NCBI RefSeq assembly: GCF_000002425.4
Contig: NC_037261.1
Location: forward strand, 3,843,362-3,907,361
Length of the DNA: 64,000 bases
DNA from: Physcomitrium patens
Lineage: Eukaryota > Streptophyta > Bryopsida > Funariales > Funariaceae
Direction of reading: 5' to 3'
Positions 50,238 through 61,742 of this stretch are shown piece after piece. The number at the start of each line of letters is the position of its first letter. The stretch's first letter is position 1. Both the position numbers and the translations under genes were made by a program. The notes beneath the pieces were generated by a model. The model worked only from the letters and a program-made list of their open reading frames with translations, searched no databases and was not told the origin of the DNA.

Positions 50238-51923
50238 CTACATACGACTCCTGGGATTTTTGTTAAGGTTTCCCAACGCCTTGGCTTTCGTCCTCAGTAC
50301 GTGCTTCTGAATCTTACCAGTGGCAGTCTTCGGCAAGGGACCAAACACGACAGATCGAGGTACCATGTAATGTGGCAACTCCTTTCGACAGAACTGTATC
50401 ACATCAGCCTCAGTGATTGGAACCTTGCCATTTGGTGTAATAAATGCACAGGGAGTTTCCCCCCATTGCTCATCAGGCCTTGCCACCACCGAAGCTTCCA
50501 GTATGCCAGGATGTCGGTAAAGAATACTCTCCACCTCCAGAGAACTAATATTCTCCCCACCCGATATGATAATGTCTTTGGCTCTGTCTTTAATCTCTAT
50601 ATACCCGTCTGGATGCTTAACAGCGATGTCTCCAGAGTGATACCATCCCCCTTGAAAACTTTCCTCCGTGGCTTTAGGGTTGTTTAAGTACCCTTTCATA
50701 ACCATGTTCCCTCGCATCACTACTTCACCAAGCGTAGCTCCATCAGCGGGCACAGGTACCATCGACTTCAAGTCCACAACGTCAAGTCCCTCTAATCCAA
50801 CATAACGAACACCTTGTCGAGAATTTAGCCGAGCTCTGTCGGCAACAGGTAAGCTGTCCCACTCTGGCTTCCAGGCGCAGATCGTGCTTGGCCCAAAAGT
50901 CTCCGTCAATCCATAAGTATGTGTCACCCTAAACCCCTGTTCCTCCATTTTGGATAGAACAATCGCTGGCGGAGCCGCTCCCGCAGTCATGACATGAATT
51001 GTATGTGACATCGGAGCTCTCTCGGATACGGGTGAATTTATCAACATGTTCAGCACTACTGGAGCGCCACAAAAATGTGTGACTCCATACTTTCGAATGG
51101 CATTATAAATCCCAGTGGCAGTAACGTGACGAAGACAGACATTCGTACCCGCATGGGCTGCAATGCCCCAGGAGTAGCACCATCCGTTGCAATGAAACAA
51201 GGGGAGGGTCCACAAATAGACGGCTCCAATGGGGACCTCCCAGACGAGGAGATTGCTCAGAGCTGCAACATAAGCTCCTCTATGGGAGAGAAGAACGCCC
51301 TTAGGGCTCGATGTTGTACCTGAAGTGTAACCTAGGGCAATTGAGTCCCACTCATCCGCAGGAGGAGCCCATACAAAGGCCGGATCGCCTTCAGATAAAA
51401 ACGATTCGTACTCAATTGCTCCCCTGGCTAGAGCAGCTGCAAAGCCGCCGTGCTTCTGCCGATCAATACCCCCTTGTCCTTCCTCGGCCACAACCAGGAG
51501 CGGCATCTCGATCGACCCCAACTTACTACTAAGGATTCCAAGCGCCTCATCAATGAGTGGGAAAAATTCTTCGTCTACAATCAGGGCTTTAGTCTTCGAA
51601 TGCTCCAGAAAGAACGCGGTCATACGAGCATCAAGGCGGATGTTTATGGCATTCAGCACCATCCCCGCCATAGGTACTCCGAAATGCGCTTCATAAATGC
51701 AGGGCACGTTGGGAGCTACAACGGAGACGATGTCACCGCGAGACAAGCCTCGCTTTACCAGTGCAGACGCCATTCTCCTGCATCGCTCGTAGGTCTGTGC
51801 CCAAGTATACCTCACATCTCCGTAGATGACCGATGTTCTGCTGCCATACACAAACGCAGATCTCTCCAAAAACCCCAACGGTGTCAAAGGGGTGTAATTC
51901 GCTGCCACTTTGGGCAACGACAT
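50238..51923 (-). CDS. Peroxisomal acyl-activating enzyme (AMP-forming acyl-CoA ligase, AAE type)
   Basis: Joins a carboxylic acid to CoA using ATP through an acyl-AMP intermediate. Single exon, 561 aa from the chosen start, close to the usual 550-580. Motifs in order: the start NYTPLTPLGFLERSAFVYG typical of plant clade VI AAEs; the AMP-binding P-loop YTSGTTSSPKG (about residue 200); LPLFHCNGW; YGLTETFGPST; GWYHSGDIA; the hinge KDRAKDIIISGGENISSLE; and the catalytic Lys in PKTATGKIQKH. The C-terminus SRM is a peroxisomal targeting signal type 1. The exact acid is unknown; acetate, butyrate or benzoate ligases are the nearest kinds. An in-frame ATG at 52055 would add 44 residues with a membrane-like helix (VWKTFLLCAVILVWSVSGSV). 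I prefer 51923 because family homology begins there. Divergent from ISD11. Confidence 0.92.
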   Translation of the reverse strand: MSLPKVAANYTPLTPLGFLERSAFVYGSRTSVIYGDVRYTWAQTYERCRRMASALVKRGLSRGDIVSVVAPNVPCIYEAHFGVPMAGMVLNAINIRLDARMTAFFLEHSKTKALIVDEEFFPLIDEALGILSSKLGSIEMPLLVVAEEGQGGIDRQKHGGFAAALARGAIEYESFLSEGDPAFVWAPPADEWDSIALGYTSGTTSSPKGVLLSHRGAYVAALSNLLVWEVPIGAVYLWTLPLFHCNGWCYSWGIAAHAGTNVCLRHVTATGIYNAIRKYGVTHFCGAPVVLNMLINSPVSERAPMSHTIHVMTAGAAPPAIVLSKMEEQGFRVTHTYGLTETFGPSTICAWKPEWDSLPVADRARLNSRQGVRYVGLEGLDVVDLKSMVPVPADGATLGEVVMRGNMVMKGYLNNPKATEESFQGGWYHSGDIAVKHPDGYIEIKDRAKDIIISGGENISSLEVESILYRHPGILEASVVARPDEQWGETPCAFITPNGKVPITEADVIQFCRKELPHYMVPRSVVFGPLPKTATGKIQKHVLRTKAKALGNLNKNPRSRM

Positions 51924-52906
51924 TGCTTCTCCACCCCTGGATCTTTTGCTAAGAACAAGTACAGATCCGCTAACACTCCACACTAAAATCACAGCACAAA
52001 GCAGAAAAGTCTTCCAGACTGAACACGGACAACCTCTTATTGATCTGCCAACCATCCGCCGCACACCACTACCTGTGATCAAGAGCAACAACGAATACTT
52101 CCACTCCAACTGAGAGTTAGTGCGGCCATATAAAGTTGTCGAGAATTGAGATGCGGTTCCAGGAGAAATTTTCGCTTCTCATAATACCTTCTCTAATGTT
52201 CGATGAATGTTTCGAAAATCCTTGGAATTTACTTCGTTTCAACACCATGCTCATCGTTTCCGTCGATTATCTGCCGTTGCTAGAACCGAAGGGTATTCTC
52301 TGCTCCCTTAAACTTAAGAACGTTCCTGTTTGACACGAGAATCAGAAGTTTACAAGTCCATGTAGATCTCTGGATTACTAGTGGTCAATTCTGTAGAAAT
52401 CCCCATAAATTTATTAGTCTCAAGCTTTTACTTGGTGATTCCATGGTGACGTGGTTGATGAGGTCCTCCAGCCCAGCGAAGGGCCCACTGTGGCACAACA
52501 AGGCAGCCCATTTTCTATAATTATCACAAGTCCACATTCTGGTAACAAGGTTGTGATTCGCAAGGATCTTTGCATCTGCCGTGTGAGTTATAACCTCTCA
52601 TAATTTTGTGCATGTCACTGTGTCGAATATTTTTACGGTAGTTGCCCCTTGGAATTTTTGTAAGTTTGTGAGGACTCGCATTTTACATGTTCTGACATAT
52701 ACAAGTTGTTCAAGGCGTATTCGTTCGGTTTCAGCGTCGAAAAAGGTCCTCAACTAGTGACGTTTTCTTCTCTCGCTGCTTTCTTGGATTGTGTGCATAT
52801 GTGTAGATTCCTGAAGCATCGTCCTGCTTTCTGCTGTGTGTAGATCGAATTGGGGTTTTGAAGGAGCTACTCGATTTGTTGAAAAGGTTGTGAGCAATAC
52901 ATCCAG
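51924..52906. promoter_or_regulatory. Shared divergent upstream region of AAE and ISD11
   Basis: About 1 kb between two head-to-head genes. It includes the possible longer AAE N-terminus (52055 down to 51924) and the leaders of both genes. No clear TATA box or other motif was identified. Confidence 0.4.
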
Positions 52907-53179
52907 ATGGCACCGCCCCCACCATCTCCCGCTCAAGCACGACAGCTCTACAAAGCACTCATGAGGGAAGCTCGAAAATTTTCGAACTACAACGTCCGTG
53001 AATATGTGAAGAGGAGGACTGTTGTTGGATTTCGAGACCATGGTGCAGCGTCGGACTCTGAAGCTGCAGCCGCAGCTTACATTCTGGGAAAAGACCAGCT
53101 GGAATTGGCAAAGCGCCAAGCAATTGTGTACAACTTGTATTCTCCGGGGGTGAAGAGCATCATGGACTTAAGTTCTTAG
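52907..53179 (+). CDS. ISD11: LYR-motif protein ISD11 (LYRM4), iron-sulfur cluster assembly
   Basis: Ninety residues, intronless coding part. ISD11 binds and stabilises the mitochondrial cysteine desulfurase NFS1 in iron-sulfur cluster assembly, together with acyl carrier protein. The sequence begins with a Pro-rich stretch, then the LYR-like helix (ARQLYKALMREARKF), the family signature YNVREYVKRRTVVGF, and the end DQLELAKRQAIVYNLYSPGVK. Length matches the family. LYR reads LYK here. The start at 52907 is the only ATG in frame before the motif. ISD11 typically lacks a long cleavable presequence, and none is seen. Confidence 0.93.
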   Translation: MAPPPPSPAQARQLYKALMREARKFSNYNVREYVKRRTVVGFRDHGAASDSEAAAAAYILGKDQLELAKRQAIVYNLYSPGVKSIMDLSS

Positions 53180-54425
53180 ATTGTCTGGAGGCAATCACGA
53201 ATTGTCGCTGGCAATGGGTCAGCACCTCATTGGACGTATTTCGTGTCTAGGGTTTCGACAAATTTCAAGTATTGCATCCACTTCCTTCTGCTGTCTGGCT
53301 CCTCAGATCAAGCATTTTAATTTTAGTGGATTATGCCATCGGTCCTTTACAAGACGTGATTGCAGTATATGGGTGAAATTCTACTTTGCGTAATTTACAA
53401 TTATGCGATATCTAGAATATCGGATCGGGAACCTAATTATTTTAGGCTGAAAATTATAAACTCCTCGTTGTGTTTTTAGGGTCGAGAGTGTAGAAGTCTG
53501 TATCACAATTTATTGGTGAATGAAAGACAAGTTCTGAATGGTTGGGAGCACAAACAGGGTGATTCTTCCTCCATGCATTCTGGGTCGTATGTAAGTTGGT
53601 GTTTGGGGTAATTGCGGATTATCAGAACAGAGTTTCTGTGTTATCATTACACATGCCCTAAGAATTGTTGATTCTGTTCAAGGCGTGGATGCCCAGATTG
53701 CCAAGTACGTCATACTCGTTCACCTTTTCTATTCTTACACTGTTCCAATTGCTGAAACTTTCCAGCATAAATGAAATGAAGTGTGCGAAAAGTTTCAGCA
53801 TGATCTTGTGCATAGTTTTGTAGTCGAATGCGCTCATTGCTTCTAAAGTCTACACCGTACATGAATGTTGAATTTCGACTTCGTGAATTTGCTCAAAGTA
53901 TGCATTCAAAAGCTAGTTGTTAAAATAAAATATGAGAAAGAACCTTCTTCAGTTTCAGGAACGATTCTTATATCGGATGGACCCATGCAGCGACTTTGAG
54001 CTGGACTTCATTTCTGTTTCTGAACATCACTCTCATTTTCCCACTCGTTTCTTATATTTTACATAATCCTGGGCTAAACTGTGCAATTGAGCGATTGCAG
54101 ACTCTGAATAATCTACCTGAGACACCAACCATCTTAGAAGAAACTCTGAACTCGTAGATTCTTAATCTCGTTGCCACGTATATGTATCACCTCTCCTCGA
54201 TCAAAGCTGCTACATCGTTGCTGTCGATTTGAATCTTAAGCTTCCAATTCAAGAGTCGAAGGCATCATTTGCAAAATCCACACTTGATGACCCTTTAAAG
54301 CTCTAGGGGTTAAATTACTGTGACCAGTTAGTATGCTTGGCGAGGCACCGCATTCATTCTTCGAGCTCCTGAGGATATCCTGCGTCGCTCTTTATAAAAA
54401 TCTGCAAGACCAGTCGAGGTTTAAT
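53180..54425. other. 3' flank of ISD11, no gene seen
   Basis: The first few hundred bases are likely ISD11 3' untranslated sequence. The rest has ordinary composition and only short frames. No RNA gene, repeat or element recognised. Confidence 0.5.
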
Positions 54426-54785
54426 TCACACGGCAAGGAAGCATTGCGGCATGAAAGTTGTGCAAATGGGTCTTGGAAGCCGCTGCCCGCCATGGCTGAG
54501 CGAGCGGGGGCGTTGCAAAGCCAGTTTCTTCTTCATCCACCTCGCTCCGTGTGGAAGACCATTGCAATTCCACGACACCATTGCCCACGCGGTTGCCTTC
54601 ACCCTCTCTAACCTGTTCTTCATCTTCTCACGCGTCGTCGGCTTCCTGGTGAATGTGTAGCTGCGCAGATACTCCTGCCTGCTGCTCCCACGCTCCCGTC
54701 GTGCAGTCTCGAAATCGAAATCGAAATCATCATCGCTGTCGTCTCCGAACTCGTTCTGCAATGGGGAGTAGCTTAGGTGTGCCAT
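54426..54785 (-). CDS. Small conserved-looking plant protein, unknown function
   Basis: 119 aa from an ATG at 54785. Residues about 13-28 are an acidic patch (DDSDDDFDFDFE), followed by RQEYLRSYTFTRK (about 36-48) and a basic helix (TTREKMKNRLERVKATAW, about 50-67), then WMKKKL. The YLRSYTF-basic layout resembles small uncharacterised plant proteins I have seen, but I cannot name a family. No signal peptide or membrane segment. The C-terminal 35 residues look less constrained, and the true end could be spliced. Plus-strand frames over the same bases are shorter and less protein-like. Confidence 0.55.
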   Translation of the reverse strand: MAHLSYSPLQNEFGDDSDDDFDFDFETARRERGSSRQEYLRSYTFTRKPTTREKMKNRLERVKATAWAMVSWNCNGLPHGARWMKKKLALQRPRSLSHGGQRLPRPICTTFMPQCFLAV

Positions 54786-56990
54786 TGCCCACCAAGACTA
54801 CTTTTATGTGGACTGTGTATTAATGTTCCCTGAATATGCAACGTTCAGCTTCGGAGTTGAAGGCCTTGTCTCAGATTTCGTCTGCAACGCAACTGAAGGA
54901 AATCTCAGTAGCGGCTCCAACAAGAACCTACATAGCATTGCATGAATTCAAAACAAACAATGCTACAGAAATTCGCCAACAACCGAATACGTTACTCCCA
55001 CGTTAGACTTTCGTGGTGAGAACTTATCACCTCTTGACGGGACCCATTTCACAACACAAACTGTGCTCGAACTACATCCAGAACATTCACAGAGAAGTAC
55101 GTAAAGCAAATGTCCTGTCATTCCCCAATCTCGAACAACATGCGTCATTGTCACCAAAAAGGACATGATTTGTCTTTCACAAGCAACCACCACCACCAAC
55201 TGCCAACCAGCTGCATAAACTTTTCCAACAACTTGAGAGAACTGAAACGGAAGACGCAGACATTAATTGATCATCAGAAAAAGAGGCCAACCCATGAATC
55301 GGACTCGGAATAATGCGAGCAGTGCAACAGAGGCAACGTTGAGGTGCCTGTGGGGCCACAACAAAGAGAACAGTCAAGAGAGTCACCACGTTTCCATGAA
55401 TCTGAAGGCTCAGCAATGACAACAATTGTACAAGACTAAAACAGCGGAATCACATGGAAGGCTGGAGGGGGCAACGGCTTTGCTTTTGGGTCTCTTTCCA
55501 CTGTGCTGCCTCGGTAGGTGTGCAGAGGCCATGCAAATTCCTCTTTCCCGCTTCTTCAAGAATCCTCCTCATCTGAAAGTTGAAACTAATAGATAAACCT
55601 CGACACAACAGCTTACAACAATGCTCTCTCCACACTTACAGCGCCCACCCTGAAGCCCATCCTTGCAACTTCTGATCCTAGTTGTTCCTGTTTCGCCCCT
55701 GGTTTTCGCCAACATATTGAATTCTGAACTCGACTGTTCATTCTTTCTCTAATTTTACTTCAAATGAACCACAGTAGAAATACTGTTAGTCGTAGTAGTA
55801 GTAGTAGAAATAGGTCTTTCTAATCTGAACTCAGCATTCAGGTGCAAGGTTTGGAATTTCGGACAATACTAGTACTACCCTCTAACTGAAAGGCCCATAT
55901 TCTGGAGCCTCAGTCATAAGGCGATGCAGCACTTACAGACCAAAAATCTAACCCCATCCAGGTAGAATGCAGGCCAGGGTAGGCACACACCAAATCAGAG
56001 TGGACGACAGGGACGGGCGAGGAAACCCATTTATCCATGCGCATTCTCGACTGCTCTTCTTGACATGAAAATTGTAGGCAGGGAGTTATGTTGCGGAGTT
56101 CGCGATGCGGTTGTTCAACCACCATTGACGGTTGAATTAGGAGCCGATGATGATTCCACGGCTTCCTTAACGCGTCTCGCGGTTTCACGTGATGGTTGGA
56201 ACCGTATCTTCACATTTTGTGAAGCAAAAGCCTAGTTGGGCCTTAGACATGTGATTATTTTGGCAGTTCATTATAGGGATTCGGTCTTCCTGGTCGCCCC
56301 TAAAATCTAACTCAGCTTGTTAAAACTCCACGCTCCATTTATGTGGACCCTTGCATTATGTTTGGATTCCGATGACGTGCTTTGGAAGCTGTAATTAGAC
56401 GTCGTTCGATTGATTGTTACAACCAAATAGACGATTGCATGAATCCACCATGTTCCTACAGCATCGTATGATTAGCTTTTATTCTGACCTAATTGACTAT
56501 TCGCATAGATGCCCTATTTTTATTCTTATTATATCACATACAGAGCAAATCCTTCACCTGGCATCGCTACGGCCTTTAGATTGATACTTCGACGACCATC
56601 GCCCTTCCAGCCACGGATTAATGAGAATCATCAAAAGTGAGATGAATGTACCCAGAAACAAGCAGGCTTATCCAGAAGCATAGCTTCTTCCTGTTTGGCA
56701 AACTCTACCGCAGTCCAGATGCTGGAGGTTTACAGCAGGGTTTAAGACTTTCTGATACAGGTCTTCGCTTCATACATTGCTGTCGGATTCGCAGATTCTG
56801 TCTCGTGGGAGGGTTTCTCCTTCGGCACTTAAGAAGTAGGTTCTGAATTTTTCAGCTGCGTGAGCTTCAGTAGGACTTTTCATTTCCGTGAAGAATTATT
56901 TCTGGAGTAGTTTGAGCTGAGCGACAGGACATAGAATAGCTCTATGATTGGATTTGAGCAGTTTATGTTGTGATTTTTCAGGGAAGTGTA
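54786..56990. other. Intergenic region between the small protein gene and the PPR gene
   Basis: Probably holds the leader of the minus-strand small protein gene and, from about 56640, the leader of the PPR gene, with an acceptor-like site at 56975-56981 just before its ATG. A short (GTA)n occurs at about 55791-55806. Otherwise only short frames; no gene supported. Confidence 0.45.
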
Positions 56991-59460
56991 ATGGCTCTAG
57001 CTCCCAAGTATCTTGACCATGGGAGCTGCATGCCTGTACATCCTTCACGCCCAGGACAAGTTGCCGTTTTCACGAGAACAAGACTTAGGGTGAGTTGCAG
57101 TAGTAGTACCTTGCACAATGAGGAAATAGCGCAAGGTGAGATTCCTCGGCGCATCAGCAGTAGCAAAAATGGTAGTGAGAGCCAGGGTACCGGTGGTGAG
57201 CAGCACAAGACGTTGCAGGATCAATTGCGCATGTTGAACCTGAATAGCATGAGTAAGAGGGGATCGGGGACGAGGTTCGTAAATATGGAGACGCCTGTTA
57301 AGAGCAGAAGTCGCAGCGATAGCCTAACAAAGGGCAGGGGTGGTAAAGCCTTGTCGAGAGCACCTTCTTTTCAACAAGTTCTTGACATGTGAGACTCTTG
57401 GTTGCTTGATTTTTCACAAGATTTCAGTGATGCTTACTCCCTTCATTAAACCTTAAATTCACTGAGACACAACAACCCTTCTTTTCTAACTCTCTTCCTT
57501 CTAAAGCGTACGTTTGTTTCCTGTTTCCTGTTTCTTATCCCTCTGAATTTTTTCTATTGCGATGCAGATTGAAGGGTGCAAATGAGAGTGAGGAAGGAGT
57601 TGCGTTGGTAATGAAACATTTTGAAGGATCACTTAACCCTTACGACGTAGTCGCCATCCTCAATACGCTAAAGAGTTGGAAAGTGGCGCTATCATTGTTT
57701 AAGTGGTTGCAAGCCGAGCAGAACTTCAATCTCAACATCTACACCTATAATGTGATGCTGAAGGTGCTACGGCGCGGGCAGCAATGGGAGCTTTCTCAAC
57801 AAATTGCCGAGGATATGATCAATGCCGGAATTCGTCCTGATAACATTACGTACAGTACGCTCATCAGTTGTGCTAATCGTTGTAATTACCAGGTATATCA
57901 AACCCTACCCCTAATTATTTTCACAATTGGAGAAACAACCCCATTCACCAAGAGTTGTCATCTTATCGCTTGTTGCATTTTGTCTTCTTTGTCTTCGCTT
58001 ACACAGCTCCTTGTCTCGTCTTCTGGCAGGACGCCGCAATGGCATGGTTTGACAGGATGCATGATGCACAGTGTGTTCCGGATGCTGTCACTTACAGCAC
58101 CATGATAGACGTGTATGGAAAGGTGGGCAAATACGACGAAGCTGTTGCGCTTTATGAAAGTGTGAAAAAATCAGGCTGGAAGCCGGACAAGGTCACTTAC
58201 GGCACCATGGTTCGGCTATTTGGAAGAGCGGGTTACATTAGTGCAGCAGTCTCTATATTTGACGAAATGAAAGGGTCTGGCATCCAACCTGGCTCAGTTG
58301 TGTACAACATCATGATTTCTTGTCTTGGTCGCGCGGGTAGGATGGGCCATGCATTAAAGGTTTTCCAAGAGATGAAGCAAGCAGGTGTGAAGCCAAATGC
58401 AGTGACACTGAGCACAGTGATGGAAATTTATAGCAGATCTGGCAAGGTGATGGAGGGCTTGGGGATTTTTCATCATATGAGACAGGACTTAGCTTGTGAT
58501 ATCATTGTGTACAATGCAGTGATCAAGATGTGCAGAGAAGCTGGATTGGTACCCGAAGCAGAGCAATATTTGAGAGAGATGGTAGAGTATGGGCATCAGC
58601 CCAATGACTGGACTTACAGAAATATGATCAGTTTGTATGCCAAGAACGGTATGGCTGTGGAGGCGCAGAGAATGTTTTCACAGTTGGTTGAAGCTGGATA
58701 CCAACCTGATGTTATGTCTTACACTAGCCTTCTTCAGGGGTATGGAAATGCCAAAGATTACGAAAAGGTTCAAGAGATTCTGCATGAGATGGTGTCTGCG
58801 AACTGTGCTCCTGACGAACGTCTGTGGTGTGTAATCCTCAATCTTCTCGACGCATGTGATACGGACGTAGAGTTTGAGATTCTCCGAAGCTGCCTGCGAA
58901 TGTGCAACCCAACGATGGATAACATTGTTGGACACATATTCGAAGAGAACCTCGTGTTGAAGAAATTGGGGGACGGATTGCAGTCATTGTTGAGTGATAT
59001 GGCAGAGGAGGCTCACAAGCCAATTTGCAACTCCTTGCTGCAGTTGATTTGGCACAAGGGGGATCGCAACTACGCATTCAAGCTTCTGTCCCTATTCTGT
59101 TCGTCGGGCGTGTACACTGGCTTGCAGACGAAATCCTCAATCATGTGGTCTCTGCATCTGAAGTCTCTTTCAACTGGCGCGGCCCACTGTGCCCTTCTGA
59201 GCTGGTTGTCGTCTGTGAGGTACGCAATTCAAGAAGGTCAGGAACTTCCCAGTAGGTTTATGATTGAGACTGGAGTTGGTAATCAACTAAATGCGGATGA
59301 GTTGCGGTTAGTCGTTGTGATCTCTTCACTTCTGAAAGAGTTCACTTCTCCCTTCATAGAATGCGTCGATCGAAAGGACTGGTTGGAAGCCTCGGGTGTA
59401 GACGTTAGGCAATGGCTCGAGACTGCAGCTCCGTACCTTCCCAGAGTTGACACAAATTAG
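56991..59460 (+). CDS. P-class pentatricopeptide repeat protein with SMR domain (SVR7/SOT1/ATP4 type)
   Basis: Binds chloroplast RNA in sequence-specific fashion and promotes RNA processing or translation. Exons 56991-57388, 57568-57892 and 58030-59460 join in phase to 717 aa, close to SVR7/SOT1 length. Residues 1 to about 45 are a Ser/Arg-rich transit peptide (RPGQVAVFTRTRLRVSC). After a low-complexity linker, 35-residue repeats run from about 160 to 520 (NIYTYNVMLKVLRRGQQWE, VTYSTMIDVYGKVGKYDEA, VTYGTMVRLFGRAGYISAA, VVYNIMISCLGRAGRMGHA, WTYRNMISLYAKNGMAVEAQ). The C-terminus is SMR-like: SLHLKSLSTGAAHCALLSWL (about 611) and ETGVGNQ (about 653), where many members have TGHG or TGWG. The ATG at 56991 is chosen because it opens the transit peptide. 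Confidence 0.93.
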
Positions 59461-61742
59461 CTCAGCTGATACCATCACCAGTGGAGTAGCTTTAACAAGC
59501 TGGCTCGGCTCTGCGTACCAATTAGGTAGAAGTTATGTGATCATGAATCTTATGCCATCTCAGGGCATGAGCAGTATATAATTAGAAGGCTGAGAATCTC
59601 ACATCTCATAGAAACTCCCACTACCCAGTAATCAATGAAGACCCTCAACGCATAGCCTATTTTCCGTCTATGAAAGTTTAATTTAGGCTCGAAGGCTTAT
59701 GATTAATCATTTTGATCGTAAATAATGGAGTGGGCATCAGAAGTGGGTACCTCTGAAAGCCTTCGTAGTTGATGCGTTCTCTCCAGGCCCTAGTTGTAGG
59801 AGTGTTTCACTAAATTTTGCAGTTTAGCACAGATATTGTGGCATGGAAGTGAATGCAGCTAAATGAGGAACCATGTTTTCGAGATCAATATTCCAGATAG
59901 GCGATTTACATTTGTGGTGCACAGTGACACACGGAACTCTTACATCTGAATGCAAATGCAATCTCTGTTCAAAATTGGCCCGCGTCTGATCTCTCCATTC
60001 ACACTGCACGAACATATGGCAATGTGAAGGTCCGTTCATGTGACATGAACACTCTCCTGTTTGTGGGGCTGCATTAGAATGTCACTTATTATTGGAAGTG
60101 ATCGAAGGGTGATGTAAATTATCACATCTTTATGATTTTCCGTTGAACACCTGATTGAAGAGTCTCGCATTAGCCGATAGCCCTGAAGTTGGGTGCTTGC
60201 TGAGGAATAGCTATTGCCAGTCCAATCTTTCACTTGGTAGACGTTTATATTTGGTGGCTTGGAACACCTTGATGCACACACCTACACGTGTGTAATAACG
60301 GGACAGGTGATAGTGTGAGCTTTTATGTATTTTTTGTGTCAACCATGCCTGTTGTTAGATTTAGAGAGTGATCCCACAAGAAATCTGAGTTCATCACTTG
60401 TCCAAGGACTGTCTTCGTGACTCCTGTGGCAGTTTAGAATCCACCCATCATTGTGTGCCTTCATAGCCTAAGGAGTTGTTATTTTGAAGCCTTCTTTTCA
60501 CATCGAGACTCATCCCAACTGTGTATCGGGAGTGAGTTCGGTGGTCCTCTCCGAAAGGCCCGTGAGAAAGTCGTCAATGTACCCATCCTATTCTGGTAAG
60601 TTCAAAACCCTGCCACATGTTTTCCAACTTTCGGTCTAACTCTCGGAATATCAATTCTGTAAGACCAAGACCAATTATATACGAGGTAGATTGTAAAAGT
60701 ACACACATGAAGTCTTTCAACCATCCATCATTCGTACTTGAGATATTTGAGTAACTTTTTGTGGGGTGGATTCCCAAAATTCATTTCCCAAAACGTCCCT
60801 TCCTTTCTTTCGGCTAGGCCCATCCAGAATTCGTGCATCTGCTATTAAATCCTCAATTGCCACGTCATACAACCAGCAAGATTTATAAGACGTAAATGAA
60901 CAAGAAAATGAAAGCCTCGCTACTTATGTTATGCAGAATATGTAGTATTACAGAAAATTTCACATCAATGTAACCCATGCTTCCATATCTTTTCCTTCAC
61001 TACGCATTATAGAAGCATCTCTCTGTCGATGTTACAAGCTGGAGACAATCAGCCAGTGTTCTAGACCCAAAACTTAGCTGCTAGAGGCTTGCGATTCCAG
61101 GCATATCAAGTCATTCATGTAGACGCTCGCTCGGGTTGTGTGATAGTATTGTCAAGAAGAATAATATTAGCTTAAAAAATAACCAGACAATTGAAGAGAG
61201 ATATGACGTAAATTGCTTCACTTGATGTAAAATGCTAGACTTCATGCAAAATGTTCGATTTTAAGCTTGGATTATTTCAGCTACAACATGAGATGAAACA
61301 ACCCAACCATTCAAAGACAGAAATAATAGGGTTGAGTGCTAGACTTTGGCGTGTCGATGCAGGTTGTAGCTCATTGCTTTTCATTGAAAACTCGCACTAA
61401 AAGATGAGATCCACAGCAGTTCATTTCAAATAACCAACCTTGGAGAATTGCATATGCAAATTCACCGGCTCAGAAATCTAGTATCCTAGGGGTGCATGCC
61501 ATAGGTGATATGGTAATCACAAAGACATACTCAGAGTATCATTCAGTAAGTATCTACACGAACTCTTTGCAAGAAATTAGCTAGTGGACGTCTCTTCCTC
61601 GCCGTATCATCGTACTAACCATATAGCCTATGCCCTGTGATAGCGAGTACACTAGTGCTAAAGCGTTTGACTATATCCACCTCTCACGCCAGGCAAAAAG
61701 AAGTACCAGAAACATAAATTGTACGAATCAATGAGGGGTTTT
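59461..61742. other. Intergenic region, no gene seen
   Basis: The start is the 3' untranslated region of the PPR gene, the end that of the minus-strand METTL17-like gene. Between them are only short frames (60-81 codons) on the minus strand with no recognisable content. No repeats or RNA genes noted. Confidence 0.5.

Noticed and set aside
50301..52113. Several plus-strand frames of 60-178 codons opposite the acyl-activating enzyme
   Set aside because: Antisense shadows of a long, motif-complete gene.
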